64,000 nucleotides of DNA. It comes from Setophaga petechia. Taxonomy: Eukaryota > Chordata > Aves > Passeriformes > Parulidae. Location: positions 8,301,501 through 8,365,500 of the forward strand of contig JANCRA010000011.1 in the NCBI GenBank assembly GCA_024362935.1. The letters run 5' to 3'. The position numbers were made by a program, and so were the translations under genes. The first letter of the stretch is position 1; the number at the start of each line of letters is the position of its first letter. A model generated the notes under the pieces. The model saw only the letters and a list, made by a program, of their open reading frames with translations. It was not told the origin of the DNA and ran no database searches. Shown here in pieces: positions 25,112 to 38,829 of this stretch.

Positions 25112-25696
25112 CCTGTTATTGTGGCTCACCTCAGCCAGCAACTAAGCCTCAGGCAGCTCCTTACTCTCTCACCAGCAGGAGTGGGGAGAGAATCAGCAGA
25201 GTAAAAGCCAGAACATTTGTGGGTTGAGATAAAGACAGTTTAATAAGGAAAGCAAAAGCTTTGTACAAGTGTGCAGCAAAACAAGGATCAGTTCACTGCT
25301 TCCTGTGGGCAGGCAGGTATTCAACCTTCTTCAGGAGAGCAGGGCTCCATCATGTGCAATGACTTGGGACAACAAACACCATCACTCGGAGGTCCCCCCT
25401 CTTCCTTCCTCCTTGCAGCTTTGTATCCTGAGCATGATGTCATATGGTTTGGAATATCGCAGTTTGGGTCACCCATGCTGGCTGTGTCTCCTCCTAGCCT
25501 CCCAGACACCCCCAATTTCCTTGCCACGACCATGACCATATTAAAAGCAGAGAAGACCCTGGCTCTGTGCAAGCCCTGCTCAGCAATAACAGAAGCATCT
25601 CTATATTATCAACTATTGTGCTCAGCACAAATCCAAAACACAGCCCCAGAGCAGCCATTGTTAAGAAAATTATCTCAACCCCAGCCAAAACCAGCA
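25112..25696 (-). mobile_element. ERVL-type LTR, near full length (copy A)
   Basis: This is about 585 bp on the minus strand, starting TGCTGGTTTTGGCTGGGGTT. It contains the LTR hallmarks gattgtgctgag-like and ttgctgagcagggcttgcac segments, the atgatgtcatatg-like region read at 25444, and the segment complementary to aaacaaggatcagttcactg near 25279. Near the end are the conserved ttaaactgtctttatctcaa stretch (minus strand, about 25243-25224) and ggcttagttgctggctgagg (about 25147). No retroviral gag, pol or env sequence adjoins it. Long frames on either strand here are LTR sequence, not genes. Confidence 0.8.
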
Positions 25697-26214
25697 TGTG
25701 TATGTAGCATAAGACTGGGAATTTCACATAATGATTCCAGCTTAGAGATGCTGGTGGTGATTGGAAGATGTGCCATCTATTACTACTTCAAGTGAGTGAA
25801 AATACAAGTTCCCTGTTCTAATGCCTAGTTACCATTGTTTTGTAACCTGCTGGATCTTCTGAAATGCATATTTAGTAAAGTGTATTTAATATATTCACCT
25901 GTTTAAATAAACAATTGTGTTTTAAGAATGTATAACTTTCTATCAATTTTAGGTCCAAATGCCAACTAGTTCTACATCCTTTTTCCTAAAAGCTGATTTA
26001 TCTCATTATGTATTACAGTTAGGGAGCAGCTTTCTTCCCAAAGTGTAACCCTTACTAGTGAAGTTTTCCAGCCTACATCCTACAGCAATGCTCGGTCTGT
26101 TCCTGTTAGATAATAGTCCCAAGGCCCACTGCCTTAACTTTCTGCAGCATGAGTGTCTTGACAAGTCCACAGCTGTCTTACCTCTGTCTTCCATTTAGAG
26201 AGGTGGCTGAGATG

Positions 26215-26337
26215 TTGTTCTTATCAACACAGAGTTTATAATACAGAGATGTTTTCATTATTGCTGAGCAGGGCTTACACAGAGTCAAGGCTTTTTCTGC
26301 TTTCCACGTGGCCACTGAGGTGAGGGAATTGGGGGTG
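26215..26337 (+). mobile_element. ERVL-type LTR fragment (copy C), opposite orientation
   Basis: The plus strand carries ttattgctgagcagggctta, cacagagtcaaggctttttc and gaattgggggtgcc, matching the 5' third of the same LTR family as copies A and B but in the opposite direction. The ends are decayed and only the most conserved third is recognisable. Confidence 0.65.
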
Positions 26338-29300
26338 CCTTGCTTTCCCAGTGACCTTGGTTGTTCTCACATGATGCTCCATTTTGTCTCTCTTGAAAAA
26401 AAAAGGGAGTCTCAAACAGGGACAGAGTTAAGATATTTGCAAATACCTTTATCTGAGCTTGAAACCTCAACATTTTGCCTAAATAACCTTTTAGATGGCA
26501 CAGACAATTTGCTTGACAAAAGAAAGAGTCATCCCCCATTATGCAGGGGAAGAAAATTTGGTTTGTAGATCAACTAGTGCAGTGGTTGCAGAGAGAGCTA
26601 AGATGATCCTGTGACTCAGTGTACATCCAGCAAAGCTAACAAGTTTTGGCACAATGCCACAATATTGCTTATGCAGTTGTTCCCAAGAACAGTTCAGCTC
26701 CCAAAGTTGGGATTGTGTTTTTCCTTTGGCTGTATCGCATAACTCCAGAGTGGAGAGTTGATTCTATTAGATTTACATGAATCATTTGTCTTCGTCCTGT
26801 GTGTGGGAGAAAGAAATTTCACTATGAATGAGAATAAGAAAGCCAGGTAGCTTTTTCAGACACATCTTGTTATATCTGATAGGTGTGTGACAAGGGTTGG
26901 GAAGGATGCATGATACAAATGGAAAAGATATGGCAGCAACCAAGAACATTCCAATTTTTTTTTTTTTTGTGCGTGGAAAGAAGAAATAGGGGTAAGAGAA
27001 AAAATAAAGGGAGGCTACAGAACTGGAGAGATATTCTCCAGCACATCTTTCAATGCAAATGAATGAAAAGCTCCCATCAACTTCCCCGAGTTTTGTACCA
27101 AATCCTTTATGAATTTAGAATGGAAAAAGGAGCATTTAAATATGAAGAGCCCACTTCACCTCTTCACCAGGTTCATTTCAATAGAATGATGTAAATTCAC
27201 AATGGGAACAGGGATATGTAGAAGAACATAAGAATGGACATATCAAAGGTCCCTCCATTAGAAGTGACTGGTTTTCACTTGCTTTAGAAAGTAGAAAAAA
27301 TGCAGGGTGAAATCACATGACAAATAATATAATAAAGATAGCGAGGCTTATGCAGAAAGGTGCCACTGAAGCCAATATTGTGCTTTTGCCCAACACTACA
27401 ACTTTTTGTTGATAAGAGCTTTTTTTTTTTTTTTTTTGGCATGGCTTAGCAGTCTGTGCTGTTTTCTTCAGAAATGTCAGATGTTTCCAAAAAGGAGAAA
27501 TCACAAAGAGGAGTTGTTACATTTAATGCAGATGAACAGCTTATCTATTGTCAACATCCACATGAGGAAGCAAGGTATAGTTCATTTCACCTCCACGGGA
27601 GCAAGGCAACAGATTGGATTATTCAGTCAATCATGCTGGAGGGCAGTAAAATGGGCCAACATTCTCAGTATTTAGTCAAGTTCACAGAATTTTTCTAATT
27701 TAACCTGGTTTTTTCATAGCACAGAAAATCCAATAAACAATAAAACAGTCTAAATGTCACATCTCAAGTAAAGAATATTTATGAATGTCAGAAGACCAGA
27801 AATTTGGTACTGTTTCTTCAACTAAAAGGTTTATTTTTTAAAGTCATAGATGTATTTGCTGACCATCAGGGCTTTTCAGCTCTGATGGAAAATTCCTGAC
27901 TACCTAACTATAAATATTACAGTTGGTATCTGCCAGAGACTGTGACAAATGCTACCAATAATTCAAAGAGACACCTAAAAATCAATTGTTGGTATGATCT
28001 TATGGATACAAATTTTACAAATTACTAGCTTCTAAGCAATTTCACAAAGCAGGGCTGTGTCTTCCCTTAGCTTCCTGAGAAACTCTGCTATCATCTGCAT
28101 CAGAGACTGAAACTGCATGCTCTTGATAGTCACTTGGGAATTATTAGCATAACCTCTGTTTTTCTGTCCTTTATTTTTATAATGCTCTCTGACTGGAAAA
28201 ATGAATAAACATGTAACTGTAAACGGCCCTTTGGAAAATCCAGAACTTTCACAGCAGAGTCATGTGGACAATCACTTGTTCCCCATGTCTCAACTTTGTG
28301 GTGGTCTGGGAGGCAAAAAAGACCTTCCTCTGGTAACCCCCAAAGATAAATTAGTTAGAAAAATAGTTGTGCTTGCATTTTTTTTCCCTGACATCAAAGC
28401 ATCTTGAGAGAGACATGAGCTATTATGTGACATTCTTTTTTTCTTCCTGTAATAGTGGTGGCAGATACTCAGCATTTATTTTGCACATTTAAAATTCACA
28501 TTCATTCAGGAAGACCAGACAAGAAAGCTGCTGAGGACTCCTCTCACCCTGTTGACAGTGATAGCACTTTTATTGGGACAGTCTGGACCAGCAACTTACA
28601 AATCATATATGGGTATGGAGGAAAGGAAGAAATTTTTCTCCACCCTGTGGTAGGCTGCGCCTTGCATTGCTTTAATCATCAGGGTGGCAGTTGTTCAGCC
28701 TGCACACCTGGGAGCCCTGACCCATTACACCATAAAATGTTCTTGTTACTTCTTCCTGAGAAGTTTTAACATCTTTGGTGCTTCAGCAGGGCTTTGACAT
28801 GTGGTAGAGGAGTGTGCACACATGTATGTGGCAGGACAAAAAGGAAAAGCACTTACTGTAAAAAGAAATGCATAACTTTTGTCTTGCAAAATTGTTTTTC
28901 CAGAGATGTTTCTGCCTCTCCCTGTCAGAGCTCAGGGAAGCTGTGGCAGCTTGCCAGCACCACAAGCCGATGCTGGTGTAGCTACAATGCAGCCAGCACA
29001 GCAGAAGAGGTTACAGAGATGCTGGAGCTGCTCTCTGGGGAGAGCTGGCCATGTGCAGCTATGGCAGGCAGTCAGAATCAATGTCCCACTGATGATGAGA
29101 GGTTGTTCCATGTGAACAGAGTGGACTTTCTTAAACAAAATAAATTATCAATATACACTTGAAAGTCACACTTTTCAGGTGTAAAATCAAGTCCTCTGAA
29201 GTTGAGACTTGCCAGATATTTGCCTATCTGGCCAATCCAAATTCAGCCACTTTGTTTCGTACTCTGCTACAATCTTCAGTTGCCTTTTTCATGGACTCTT

Positions 29301-29893
29301 TCCTCCCTTGGGTTCTGATTCACATGAAATCAGATCTGGTTACAAAATAAACACTTTGAAATAAGGAAGTATCAAACCTGGGGTTTCCCAAGGATCCTGC
29401 ATTCTGCAATGTGGCACTCCTGCCTTTCCCATTTAGTCATTCCCAGACTGAACACAAAATGTCATAGTGTATGAAAGCTCCCATTGAATCCAATAGCCTG
29501 AAAGGATCAATGATGTGCATGGACTGTGATTACCAATACAGCATTGCTGCATGGATCAGTCATCCATTCATATGTACCTGTCACTTTTACAGAACCTAAA
29601 CCAGAGCCAAGTATAAGCTCCAAGGCATGGGAAGGGGAAAAGCAAATAATAGCTGGGCTGTAAGCAGAAATTGAGCCTTTGTACTGAACAGTAGAGCAGA
29701 ATTGTAGGAAAACTGGCAGATACTTTAAAATCAATAGGAAGATAACCTATCCAGTCTCCAAATCAAATTATGAAGAAGATGTAAATAACAGCTTCAGCCA
29801 TGAAGACTAAGGATTATAGACATTTCTTTATTTTTAGTTTTGGACCAGGTTCTGAGCTGAGGCTTAGTAAACCTACTCCTTGATTTTCAATTT

Positions 29894-30033
29894 CATAGAA
29901 ATTCAATGTTAGAAGTGACCTTAAAGATCATCCAGTCCAACTGTGAACCCAGCACTGTCACTGTAAATCCTAAACCCTAAATCACATCACCCAGTGCCAC
30001 ATTCAGACACCTCTTAAACACTTCCAGGGTGTG
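29894..30033 (-). mobile_element. CR1 LINE, 3' end fragment
   Basis: The plus strand reads catagaaattcaatgttaga, agtgaccttaaagatcatcc and agtccaactgtgaacccagc, and then the block ending cttaaacacttccagggtg. This is the reverse complement of a CR1 3' region, so the insertion is on the minus strand. It lies in intergenic sequence. Confidence 0.85.
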
Positions 30034-33000
30034 ATTTGTCATTGGCTTGCTGCCTGACACAAGCAGACCCAGACTTTAGTGTTTTGCTTAGTTACCAAGT
30101 AGGCATTTATGGCAAATTGTCCCTTTCCTATGACTTTTTCTTCATGTGGATATCTAACCCTAAGGCAAATTTAATAATAACAATATATTATTATTATCAG
30201 CCCTAATTAATTTTCCTTCTTCACAAAGAATCTTTTTCTGATTTTTTGCATATTGTGGTGCCAGTGGAGGTGAACAGATGCACTTGAACTGTTAAGACAA
30301 GTATCCTTCTGCAAAATGTGAGCTGTTAAGAGAGCCCATCCCAGATGGCTTTTCTTCATTCTAACATACTGACTAAATATGACTAAGTTTTCTGTACCAG
30401 CAGTGCTTTGCTGGGTCTGAGTGTCTTTACTGTTTCTCAGTAAAAGCTTTTTGATGTAAGTGCCCAAAGGCATCTGAGTTCCAGTTGTTTGTAACTATAA
30501 ACTAATGGTTAAAAGTGACTTGAGTTTCAAAAGATTTTGCTGCAAAACATCTTTTGTCTGAAGAAGCATGGCTCTTGATAAAGTTTTCAGGGCAAAGAAC
30601 CATTTTGAATTTTAAAGAAACAGTGTAGTACCTCCATGGGGAACATTATTAGGAAGTTTGGTTTGGTTTGGTTTGGTTTTCTGGATGTTGGCTTGACTTT
30701 TTGTTTTTGTTCACCAGATTATCGTCACCTGCTTTACTTGTTTCAGCAAAATAAGTACACCACTGGGTTGTTTTGGGAATACATCTACTCCGGGGACTTG
30801 GTGCAGAATATGGGAAAAAGGTCTGACTTTACCCACATTCTTCCCTTATCCTTCAAAGCAACTCTTACAAATTGTGTCTTCAATCCTTTCAGCAAGCATG
30901 TGTGGTACAAAATGAAAGAATAGGGAAGGAATTCTGGATTAGAGATCTAGCCTCAGAAGAAGAATCAATTATCTATAGAAACATTATTTGGTTTCTCTCC
31001 ATGACACAGTAATCTTCCTTCAAATACTGTAATTTATACCAAATTTTCCTACTTTATCTATGCAAAATAGATATTATGAGCAGGTAGAAGGAAGATGCAG
31101 GGTTTCTGCATTACCAAACCTTCAGAAGGTAGAAGAAAAACTTCTTTTAACAGCTTGAGTTTCTTACAGTTAAATTGAACAAGAGCAGAGGTAAAAAACA
31201 CACTTGAAATTCATTACGTGTTTGAGATGTCACTATTTGCAGAATTAAGATTGTAATCTTAGTCCTTTCCTCTATGTGCTTTTTTCTATGCCCTTTCTTC
31301 TAGACAAATGTGGTTTTTATTTTGAATGAGTGTAAGGCATATTTATGGTGTCTCTTTATTTATTTTGTTTATTATTTTTTTAACAACTATTAATTACTCT
31401 GATTCATGTGCTTGCTTATTAACAATGTAAACGAAGCTCTGGAACTCAACAGAATTCCTCAGATGCTTAAACCCAAATATTTTGCATTCATTTCAGAATC
31501 AGGTTCTTTGTCATTTTCCTTGTAACCTGCTCTAATACAGCAACTTTTGACACTTGAATTCAGCTTTCCTCACCAGAACGTTTGTGTGAGTATATATGTG
31601 CCATGAGCATGTTTTCATTGCAATGATAAATCCCCAAAGGAGGAGTTTGTAATGGAAACACTGACTAATCTTTAAATGCCTATGGAACCAGAAGGCTGGA
31701 CAATACTTAAAAAAAACACAGGGGCATATTTTAAAATTAGACCTGCCATTCTTACCTTTATAAGGCCTAGAGGAAATTAAAAGAAACCTTCAATCTGGAG
31801 GCAAAGCCAGCAACACCGACTGTATTGCAGTGGGCACAAACTCAGTCCAAGACTTCAGATATTCTCAGTTTTCCTAAGATCTTACCACCTACCTAGTAGT
31901 AGTATCAGACTGCCAGGGGAATCCTGGAAATAAAACAAAGTGGCATCATGATTCAGAAAAGGACATTCTTTACCCTGAGTCACTCGTGCCCTGCTGGGGT
32001 GCTCTCCTGCAGGTGAATCCCAGCCCTGAGGCTCTGAGTCCTGACCACTTCAGGCTGTAAAATATTGGATGACACTGGTCACAAGAATAGCAGGCTTCAT
32101 CCTGGCTTTGGGCTGTATTACAGGCTGGGTAATTACCTTAAAATTCTGGTTACTTTAATTGCCTATGTTTTTTTCTTCTGTACTTCCTTTCCTTTGTTCT
32201 GTGCCAAATTGCTGGCATTCCCATAACAGTTGCTGTGTTTCATGGGGGGGTCTGGCTTTGCTTAATGCTCAAGGGGACCTGGCTGGATTTTATCAATTGC
32301 TGAATTGCTGATTCAGTCATGCCTTTTTAGCTGTTGACACCATTGAAACAAAAGCTGAGCTGCCTTTTGTATTAGGAAAGTGCCCAGCCTACTGGAGTTC
32401 CTATGCAAGAAAGGATACTGCTAGCCTGAGGAAGACTGGAAATTTGTACTATGCCAGTAAAACAATCTTGACATAGCATCACAGACACCAAAAAGCATGA
32501 AGTACAATAGGCAGAAGATACCATTCCCACACAGAAGACATAATGGACTTAAGTAGTTCTTATATTTTATTTCTAGTGCATATCTTAACACTAAGATGAA
32601 ATTGTCAGCCACAAGTATCTACATCAGGAACACAGCACAAAGCCATAAAGAATGAGAAATTGCTCTACTCTTGCAGGTTATTTTTGAAATAAGAAAGCTC
32701 TTTCTTACAGTTATGGAATAATAAGCATTGCAATTAATGTTAAAGACCAAAGTTTGCAGGTAACAGAAGTGTAAATATATTTAATTCTCCTAAACATCAG
32801 TTGAATTGTTATCTAGAATGCCAGTTATTATAACTGATTTGATTTCATTCAGTGGAAACTACTTGATCAAATGCAAACATTAGAACGAGTCTGAAGCTCA
32901 GAAAGCACACACCAAATATCTGGGTTCAGTAGGTTTTTATGGAGGCTTATAATAGAAATGCTGATAGAACTTAAGCCATTGTCCTGCTATCAAATGCCTC

Positions 33001-34384
33001 TGTAATTCCAAATTAGCATGCTTCATGTTATCTGCCATCTCAGCTGCTTGCTTTGCATTCATCAGACATGAGAAATGCTGGTTCCCTGGTAATTTTAGTA
33101 ATTCTGATGTCTGCAAATGGATGCTTTGGCATTTGGTCTTCTATTCAAAGAATATAGCAGAAAACACTGTTTTAGTGATCTGTGGGAAACCCGATCTCAG
33201 TAAGTCCTGGGTGTTTCTTGACTTGGTTCTGTTGATTTCAAAGACTGAGAGTACACAATGACTCACAAGACACGTCAGCACCTGGCGAAATCCTGTCCTA
33301 ATATACCTGTGTGGTGCTTGGTGGTTTCAGTTGGCAAGGAGTCATGCAGATATTGCCTTTCATTGTATCACACATCCCCACCTAAGTGGTTTTGAAAGCC
33401 TTGAAGTTTTCTTTAAGAACCAGATTCAAGTGTTTGCGAAGCATTAATGTAAAAGTCCTTCAGGGTTCCACATGTCTTTGCTTTCATAATGAAAACATGC
33501 TAATTGTAAATTTCATAAAATTGTGATGAAGGAAAATAATCAGTGTTATTAAGGTTGGTTATTAAGGTTCAAAAGCTCTATGAGTCTTAATGGACTTTTT
33601 AATAGACATGTTCAGAGTTAGGGGTATATTTCTAAGCCCTAAAAACAATGAATTTAATGAAGAAAATAAAAGAAACACAGTGAATGCTGCCATAATCATA
33701 AATTATTTCAATCAGTCATTTAGGAAGCGGCCAGCCTGCCTTTAGCTTTTGCCAAAACTTTCACTGAAGTCAACTGACTGCTTAAACACTCAGCATATCC
33801 TTTTGCTTTATTTCCTTGGTTATTTTTGAATATATACAGTCTTATAGTGCATGTACCTATGCACTTCTACACATCCTTTTAACACCTTAATCTGAACTGG
33901 TTTCACAGCGTCCTTTAGCAACTACAGAACACCTGTCAAGTTGCTTGTTTTATGCAATTACAAAGGAAGCAGATGCAAGATTTTAATACAAGAACTTAAG
34001 AAAAGTCTTAAGAATATCTTAAGAAAAGAGAAATTTTAAATTGACATCTGAGTTTCAGGTATATTTCAGGTATATCTTTTCTGGAGATGGGGTTTGATAT
34101 CATTGCAGAGCTGATTTCTGTTACCCTTTTACAGCTGACTTTAAACCCAAATCTGTATATCTCTGCATTATGCATGATGGTTCTTTTATCTTGAGATATG
34201 GATCTGCCAGAGAGGTTAATCTAAACTTCAACTAACTACTTTTCAGTTATTAACAGGTTACAAGCTGCCTCTTCTTCTTTGCTGTTAGTTTTTTACTGTC
34301 TGTCCAAAACTTCCTCTTGCACCAAAAAGGCCTCTCAATTTATACAGGAGTATTTCAGACCCACAGTTCAGCTGTTCAAAAACC
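30034..34384. other. Intergenic sequence
   Basis: This is AT-rich unique-looking sequence. A short TTTGG tandem run occurs at 30656-30680. I see no gene, repeat family or RNA gene. Confidence 0.55.
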
Positions 34385-34868
34385 AAGAGCAAGTGCTGTC
34401 CAAAGAAGGGCAACATACTCAGAGAAGGGCAATGGAACTGAAGAAGGGGCTGGAGCACAAGTGTGATGAGGAGCAGCTGAGGGAGCTGGGGGTGTTTGGC
34501 CTGGAGAAAAGGAAGCTCAGGGGAGACCTTGTCACTCTCCACAACTCTCTAAAAGGAGGCTGTAGTCAGGTGGGCATCGATACCTTCCCCAAAGCAATAA
34601 GAGACAGGACAAGAGAAAATGGCCTTGAGTGGCACTCAGGAAGGTTTAGATTGGATATTGGGGAAAATTTCTTGACTGAAAGAGTGGTCAGTCATTTGAA
34701 CAGACTGCCCCAGGAAGTGGTGAAATCACCATCCCCGGAGGTGTTCAAAAGGGGTGTGGATGTGGCACTTGGGTACAGGGTTTAGCAAGGGACACAGTGG
34801 GGCTGGGTTAACAGTTGGGCCCCTTGATTTTAGAAGGCATTTCCAACCTTAAAAATCCTGTGGTTCTG
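34385..34868 (+). mobile_element. CR1 LINE, 5'-truncated
   Basis: The plus-strand CR1 region following ORF2 is present: ggagcagctgagggagctgg, ggagaaaaggaagctcaggg, gacaggacaagagaaaatgg, cagactgccccaggaagtgg and cggaggtgttcaaaaggggt, ending in a diverged 3' UTR (ggcatttccaacctt, cctgtggttctgttg). An accidental 168-codon open frame runs through it; it is not a gene. Confidence 0.93.
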
Positions 34869-35394
34869 TTGCAGCCCCAAAGGACCTCACAATACACACA
34901 AGTGACTTCAGTCCGAACTAAGAAGTTTAGGTGCACTTCACAGTATGGGCACCTCTATCAGCATGAGGATAATTGAGCTTAGATAACAGAACACCAAAGT
35001 TCTTCTCTCATATTCTTCAAAGTGTTACAGAATGTCAGTCAGACTTACATCCTTCCATGCTTTTCAGCTCATTTTCTGTATTCATTTGTGCTGGATAAAA
35101 TTTGAGTGTTTTTCAAAAGCAACGTCCAAGTGAGGAAGGGACACAGGAAGATATGTATGCCAGGGCGTCTTCTACAGGTTCCATATTAAACAGTTGCTAA
35201 ATGAAAAGGTTGTTTGCTGTGCTATAAAATAAAGTCATCTTTCTGCAGACCTACAGCCCACCGGAACAAGGGGACAGGATGGAGTGTGTCTTTTCCAGTA
35301 TTCCCCACCCACTGACCCAGAGCATGAAACCCACAGAGTTCTTGGAACTGCAAACAGTGTTTGAATTCAGACTAAAACTGGAAAACAGAAACTG

Positions 35395-35397
<3 letters not shown>

Positions 35398-35427
<30 letters not shown>
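35398..35427. repeat. Poly-T homopolymer (30 bases)
   Basis: There are thirty uninterrupted T. No polyadenylation signal or coding remnant lies beside it on the minus strand, so I do not interpret it as the tail of a retrocopy. Confidence 0.85.
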
Positions 35428-35428
<1 letters not shown>

Positions 35429-38400
35429 AGTCACATCAGTCAATGCTATTTACAAAATTGGTTTATGGAGACCACAGGTGGACACTCTGACTCATTACAC
35501 ATGAATACTAAATATATCCAAGACAATCTTGGAAAATCCCATAAAGAAAGAGGGAATAGCCGTCTGATTTTTATATTTGTAACATTGGGGTTTGGATGCC
35601 AGTAATGGAAATTACATTGTTTTCACAAAAAGCAGGTGAGGGACAGTAAGGGGCTGAATGATTGCCAGGATGCACTGGCTGGAAGGAGAAGGCAGCTCGA
35701 AGCTGGACACGGAGGTCGGTTTGTCACGCTGCCGTAGGTTGCTGTTTGCACTTGTGGCAGCCTGTGGTGAGGTTAGCAATGCATTCCACAATTGTTGGGA
35801 GTTAAGAAAATGTTATGTCCCTTAGCCAGGGTGGAAAGCACACCTGCCCAGGAAGCCGGCATAAAATTCAGTACTGTCTCAGCCCTACTTCATTGCTACA
35901 TGGAGAATTTGAATAGTACTTTCAGCCTCATATCCTGCCACACATTTTAGTGTCTCTGATCTTGAAAACCAGGCAGGTCCAGGCTCTGTAATATATACAG
36001 GAAAGCAGATAATGGATCCCTTTATATTTGTCATCACTGAATTCTGTTTTGATGGATGTTCCAGTGCCAAGGAACTTTCCCTTATTCTCCCTGCTGAAGG
36101 AGAGCTATTGCTGGACTCCCTGGAGTCTCTTGCTTAGCCCTGGGAAACGTAAGTGTGAAACTGAAATAAGCCATATCAGTTCTAGCATGAAGCTTGTTTT
36201 ATATGTAAACTGAGAAACAACAGACTCTGTTAAGAGGAACTAAATGAGGAAGGAGTTAGTGATTTCAATCTTTACTCTTTCCTAAATGACCAGTAAAGTG
36301 AATAAACTTGATGCCAAAATGCATATTTTTACTTGTAGGTCAACCCAAACATATATGTTATTTCTCATTGCCAAGATCCTAAGTGACATTCTATCTTGGC
36401 AGTTCAAAACAATTCCTCACTACTTCCCACTTTGAAACATCCCCAAGAACTGAAAAGAATTCTGCCACTGCCATCTTGTTGGAAATAGCAATGTGGTACT
36501 GTGAATATAGGCACAGTGAGAAACTATTGATGCAAAGTCAAATTAAGTAGTTATGATCTGGTCAAAGCTGTAGAGCAGAGGTATCACATTTTCGTGAAGG
36601 AGTTTGTATCAAGTGGTTCATTAGCTGAACTGATATAATGGGAGCTTACTTGACTAAGATCTACTAATTTAGCTTGGTTTGCTGATACTTTAGCAAAATA
36701 GATACAGCTTCAAAAAAGTCACTCTTTTGGTAAATTGAATGACTGAAGCTCTGGAGTTGGATGTGGAAATACCCAACCAGTCTATCTGCTTGGCTTGCTG
36801 CAGTCAGTCTCCAACGAGCTCTCCATTTGTTCTCTGTGTCTCTCTAGTGCTCCCTTCAGCCTGCTGCTGAAGTGTTTCTAATGGCAATTTCTGGTTTTTC
36901 GCTGCTTTGAAAGGGTTGATTCTTCAGCATATTACACCCATTTCCATCCACTTGCCTTTAATACTGCCTACTTCACTAGACTTAAACCAAAATAAAATAT
37001 TGCTTTAAATTTCAGGATGTTGTTGTTGTCGTCTGTTGAATTTAACCCATCACCAGTACAGAAGACACAAACAGCACAGCACAAACGGAAAAGTTTATTG
37101 CAAAAACAGAGGGATGGCAAAGGAGTATCCATTTTTTTTTCCCATGTGGAAGAATGAGTGTCTCTGTTTCAACCTTAGGTTCAGCAATTTCTACCAACTT
37201 ACTGTCTGCAAATCTTGGTTCTGCGTTGATCATCATAGTCATATGAAATTATTTAAAAGGTATTTCGTTGCAAAGGTCACATGAAATCATTTAATAAAAA
37301 CTTTAAAGTGAATTTGCCAGCCCATCTCTCATTGAAACACACTTTTGGCGTAAAGGAACCTGCTGAGTTGTAAGAATGAGCAGGACTGGGCATTTTCCCA
37401 GTAATAAGATGGCAATAACAGGAAGGAATGCTTGGCTATGTTATATGGTAAGGGAACAATGCTTCCATGAATTTTATGTGTTTATATTTGTAGAGACTTC
37501 ATAATGACTTAGTTCTGTGGGTTTTTTGAAATTACCCAGTGCGGGAAAATCACATAGGTGGTCTGCAGCCATCATTAAGAGTTTTGTAAGTACCCCCAAA
37601 AAAAGTAAAAAGAAATGTAAGTCTTTTTTGTGGGGATGAGACGGAAAGGAAACTTTTTGAGGGTAAAGAGTAGTTTTATGGGCCTAACTGTGTTTCATTT
37701 AAAGCTTTGCACTGGCTCTTCACTTCAATCCAGTTTCACTCAGTGTGCTCTTTGGTCTCTCCCACAAGGAAGCAGCACTACTGAAGATTCCCTCTCTTTC
37801 ATGAAGTAAAAGGTCAAAAGACAACAAAAGTGTGTTGATACTGAATATCTGAAATCTAATCCCTGCCTCAGAAGCAGAGATCACACTCAGTTGAGCTACC
37901 GGCTCCAGGTCTGCTCATTGTTGTCTCTCTGAACTCATGGACCTCAAATTCAAGTTACAGAGTGTCCCAATTTCAGCAAGAAAAAATAGTGTACTCCTCA
38001 TTCCCAACCTGATGGTTAGGCTCTGCCCTGTGAAAAAAAAGCCATGGATTTGGGCTCTGTCACCCTAGAAGGTCCAAATGCAAGCTCTCCTCCTGGAGCA
38101 AGTACCATACCCTTGGAGCTGGAGCTCTGCAGCTCGCCCCTTCCCACCATCTTTAAATGAAGGTGACTGTGGCCCAGTCTCAGTGCATCCTACTTTGTTG
38201 TGAGCACATTCATTTTATCAAGAAATCTATGGCTGCATTTTCCTTTTGTATGAATCCCAAACAGCCCTAGGAAGGTGAATGTCTTCTGAATGCTGAGCTC
38301 AGACAAACAGGCTTATGATCAGAAGTAGTAACTGAATGTGCTGATCCAGTCACAAGTGCATATTTGGATTAGATGCAATTTTCCTGCATAATTTGGAGTC

Positions 38401-38478
38401 ACAATCATCAAAACTGCATTTTAGGGGTCTTTTTTCATTGAAAAGGAGATTTGTCAATGAATGAGAGAATTGTTGTAT

Positions 38479-38829
38479 CATAGAATCACAGAATATGCTT
38501 GGTTTGAAGGGACCCATCAGGATCATTGAGTCCAACTCCTGGCTCTGCACAGGACATCCCAAGACTCACACCATGTGCCTCAGAGTGTTGTCCAAACACT
38601 TCTTGACCTCTGTCAGGCTGGTGCTGTGACCACTTCCCTGGGGAGCCTGTTCCAGTGCCCGACCATCCTCTGGGTGAGGAACCTTTTCCTGATACTCAAC
38701 ATAACCGCCCCTCTCCCCCCAACTCAATTTGAAGCCATTTCCTCAGGTCCTGTCACTGGTCATGAGAGTGAAGAGATCTGCACCTGCCCCTCCACTGCCC
38801 ATCCTGAAATACCCATTCACCTTCTTTAG
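38479..38829 (-). mobile_element. CR1 LINE, 5'-truncated
   Basis: Read on the plus strand this is the reverse complement of CR1: catagaatcacagaatatgc, tcattgagtccaactcctgg, ccacttccctggggagcctg, ttccagtgcccgaccatcct and gaggaaccttttcctgatac. It covers the 3' UTR and the block upstream of it, about 350 bp in minus orientation. Confidence 0.93.

Noticed and set aside
25271..25795. 174-codon plus-strand frame
   Set aside because: It lies antisense across ERVL LTR copy A and runs past its boundary; it is repeat sequence, not a gene.
34279..34785. 168-codon plus-strand frame
   Set aside because: It reads through the CR1 3' region, which downstream of ORF2 is non-coding in the element.
35398..35427. 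Poly-T as the tail of a minus-strand processed retrocopy
   Set aside because: No AATAAA-type signal or coding remnant follows on the minus strand, and no flanking direct repeat was seen.
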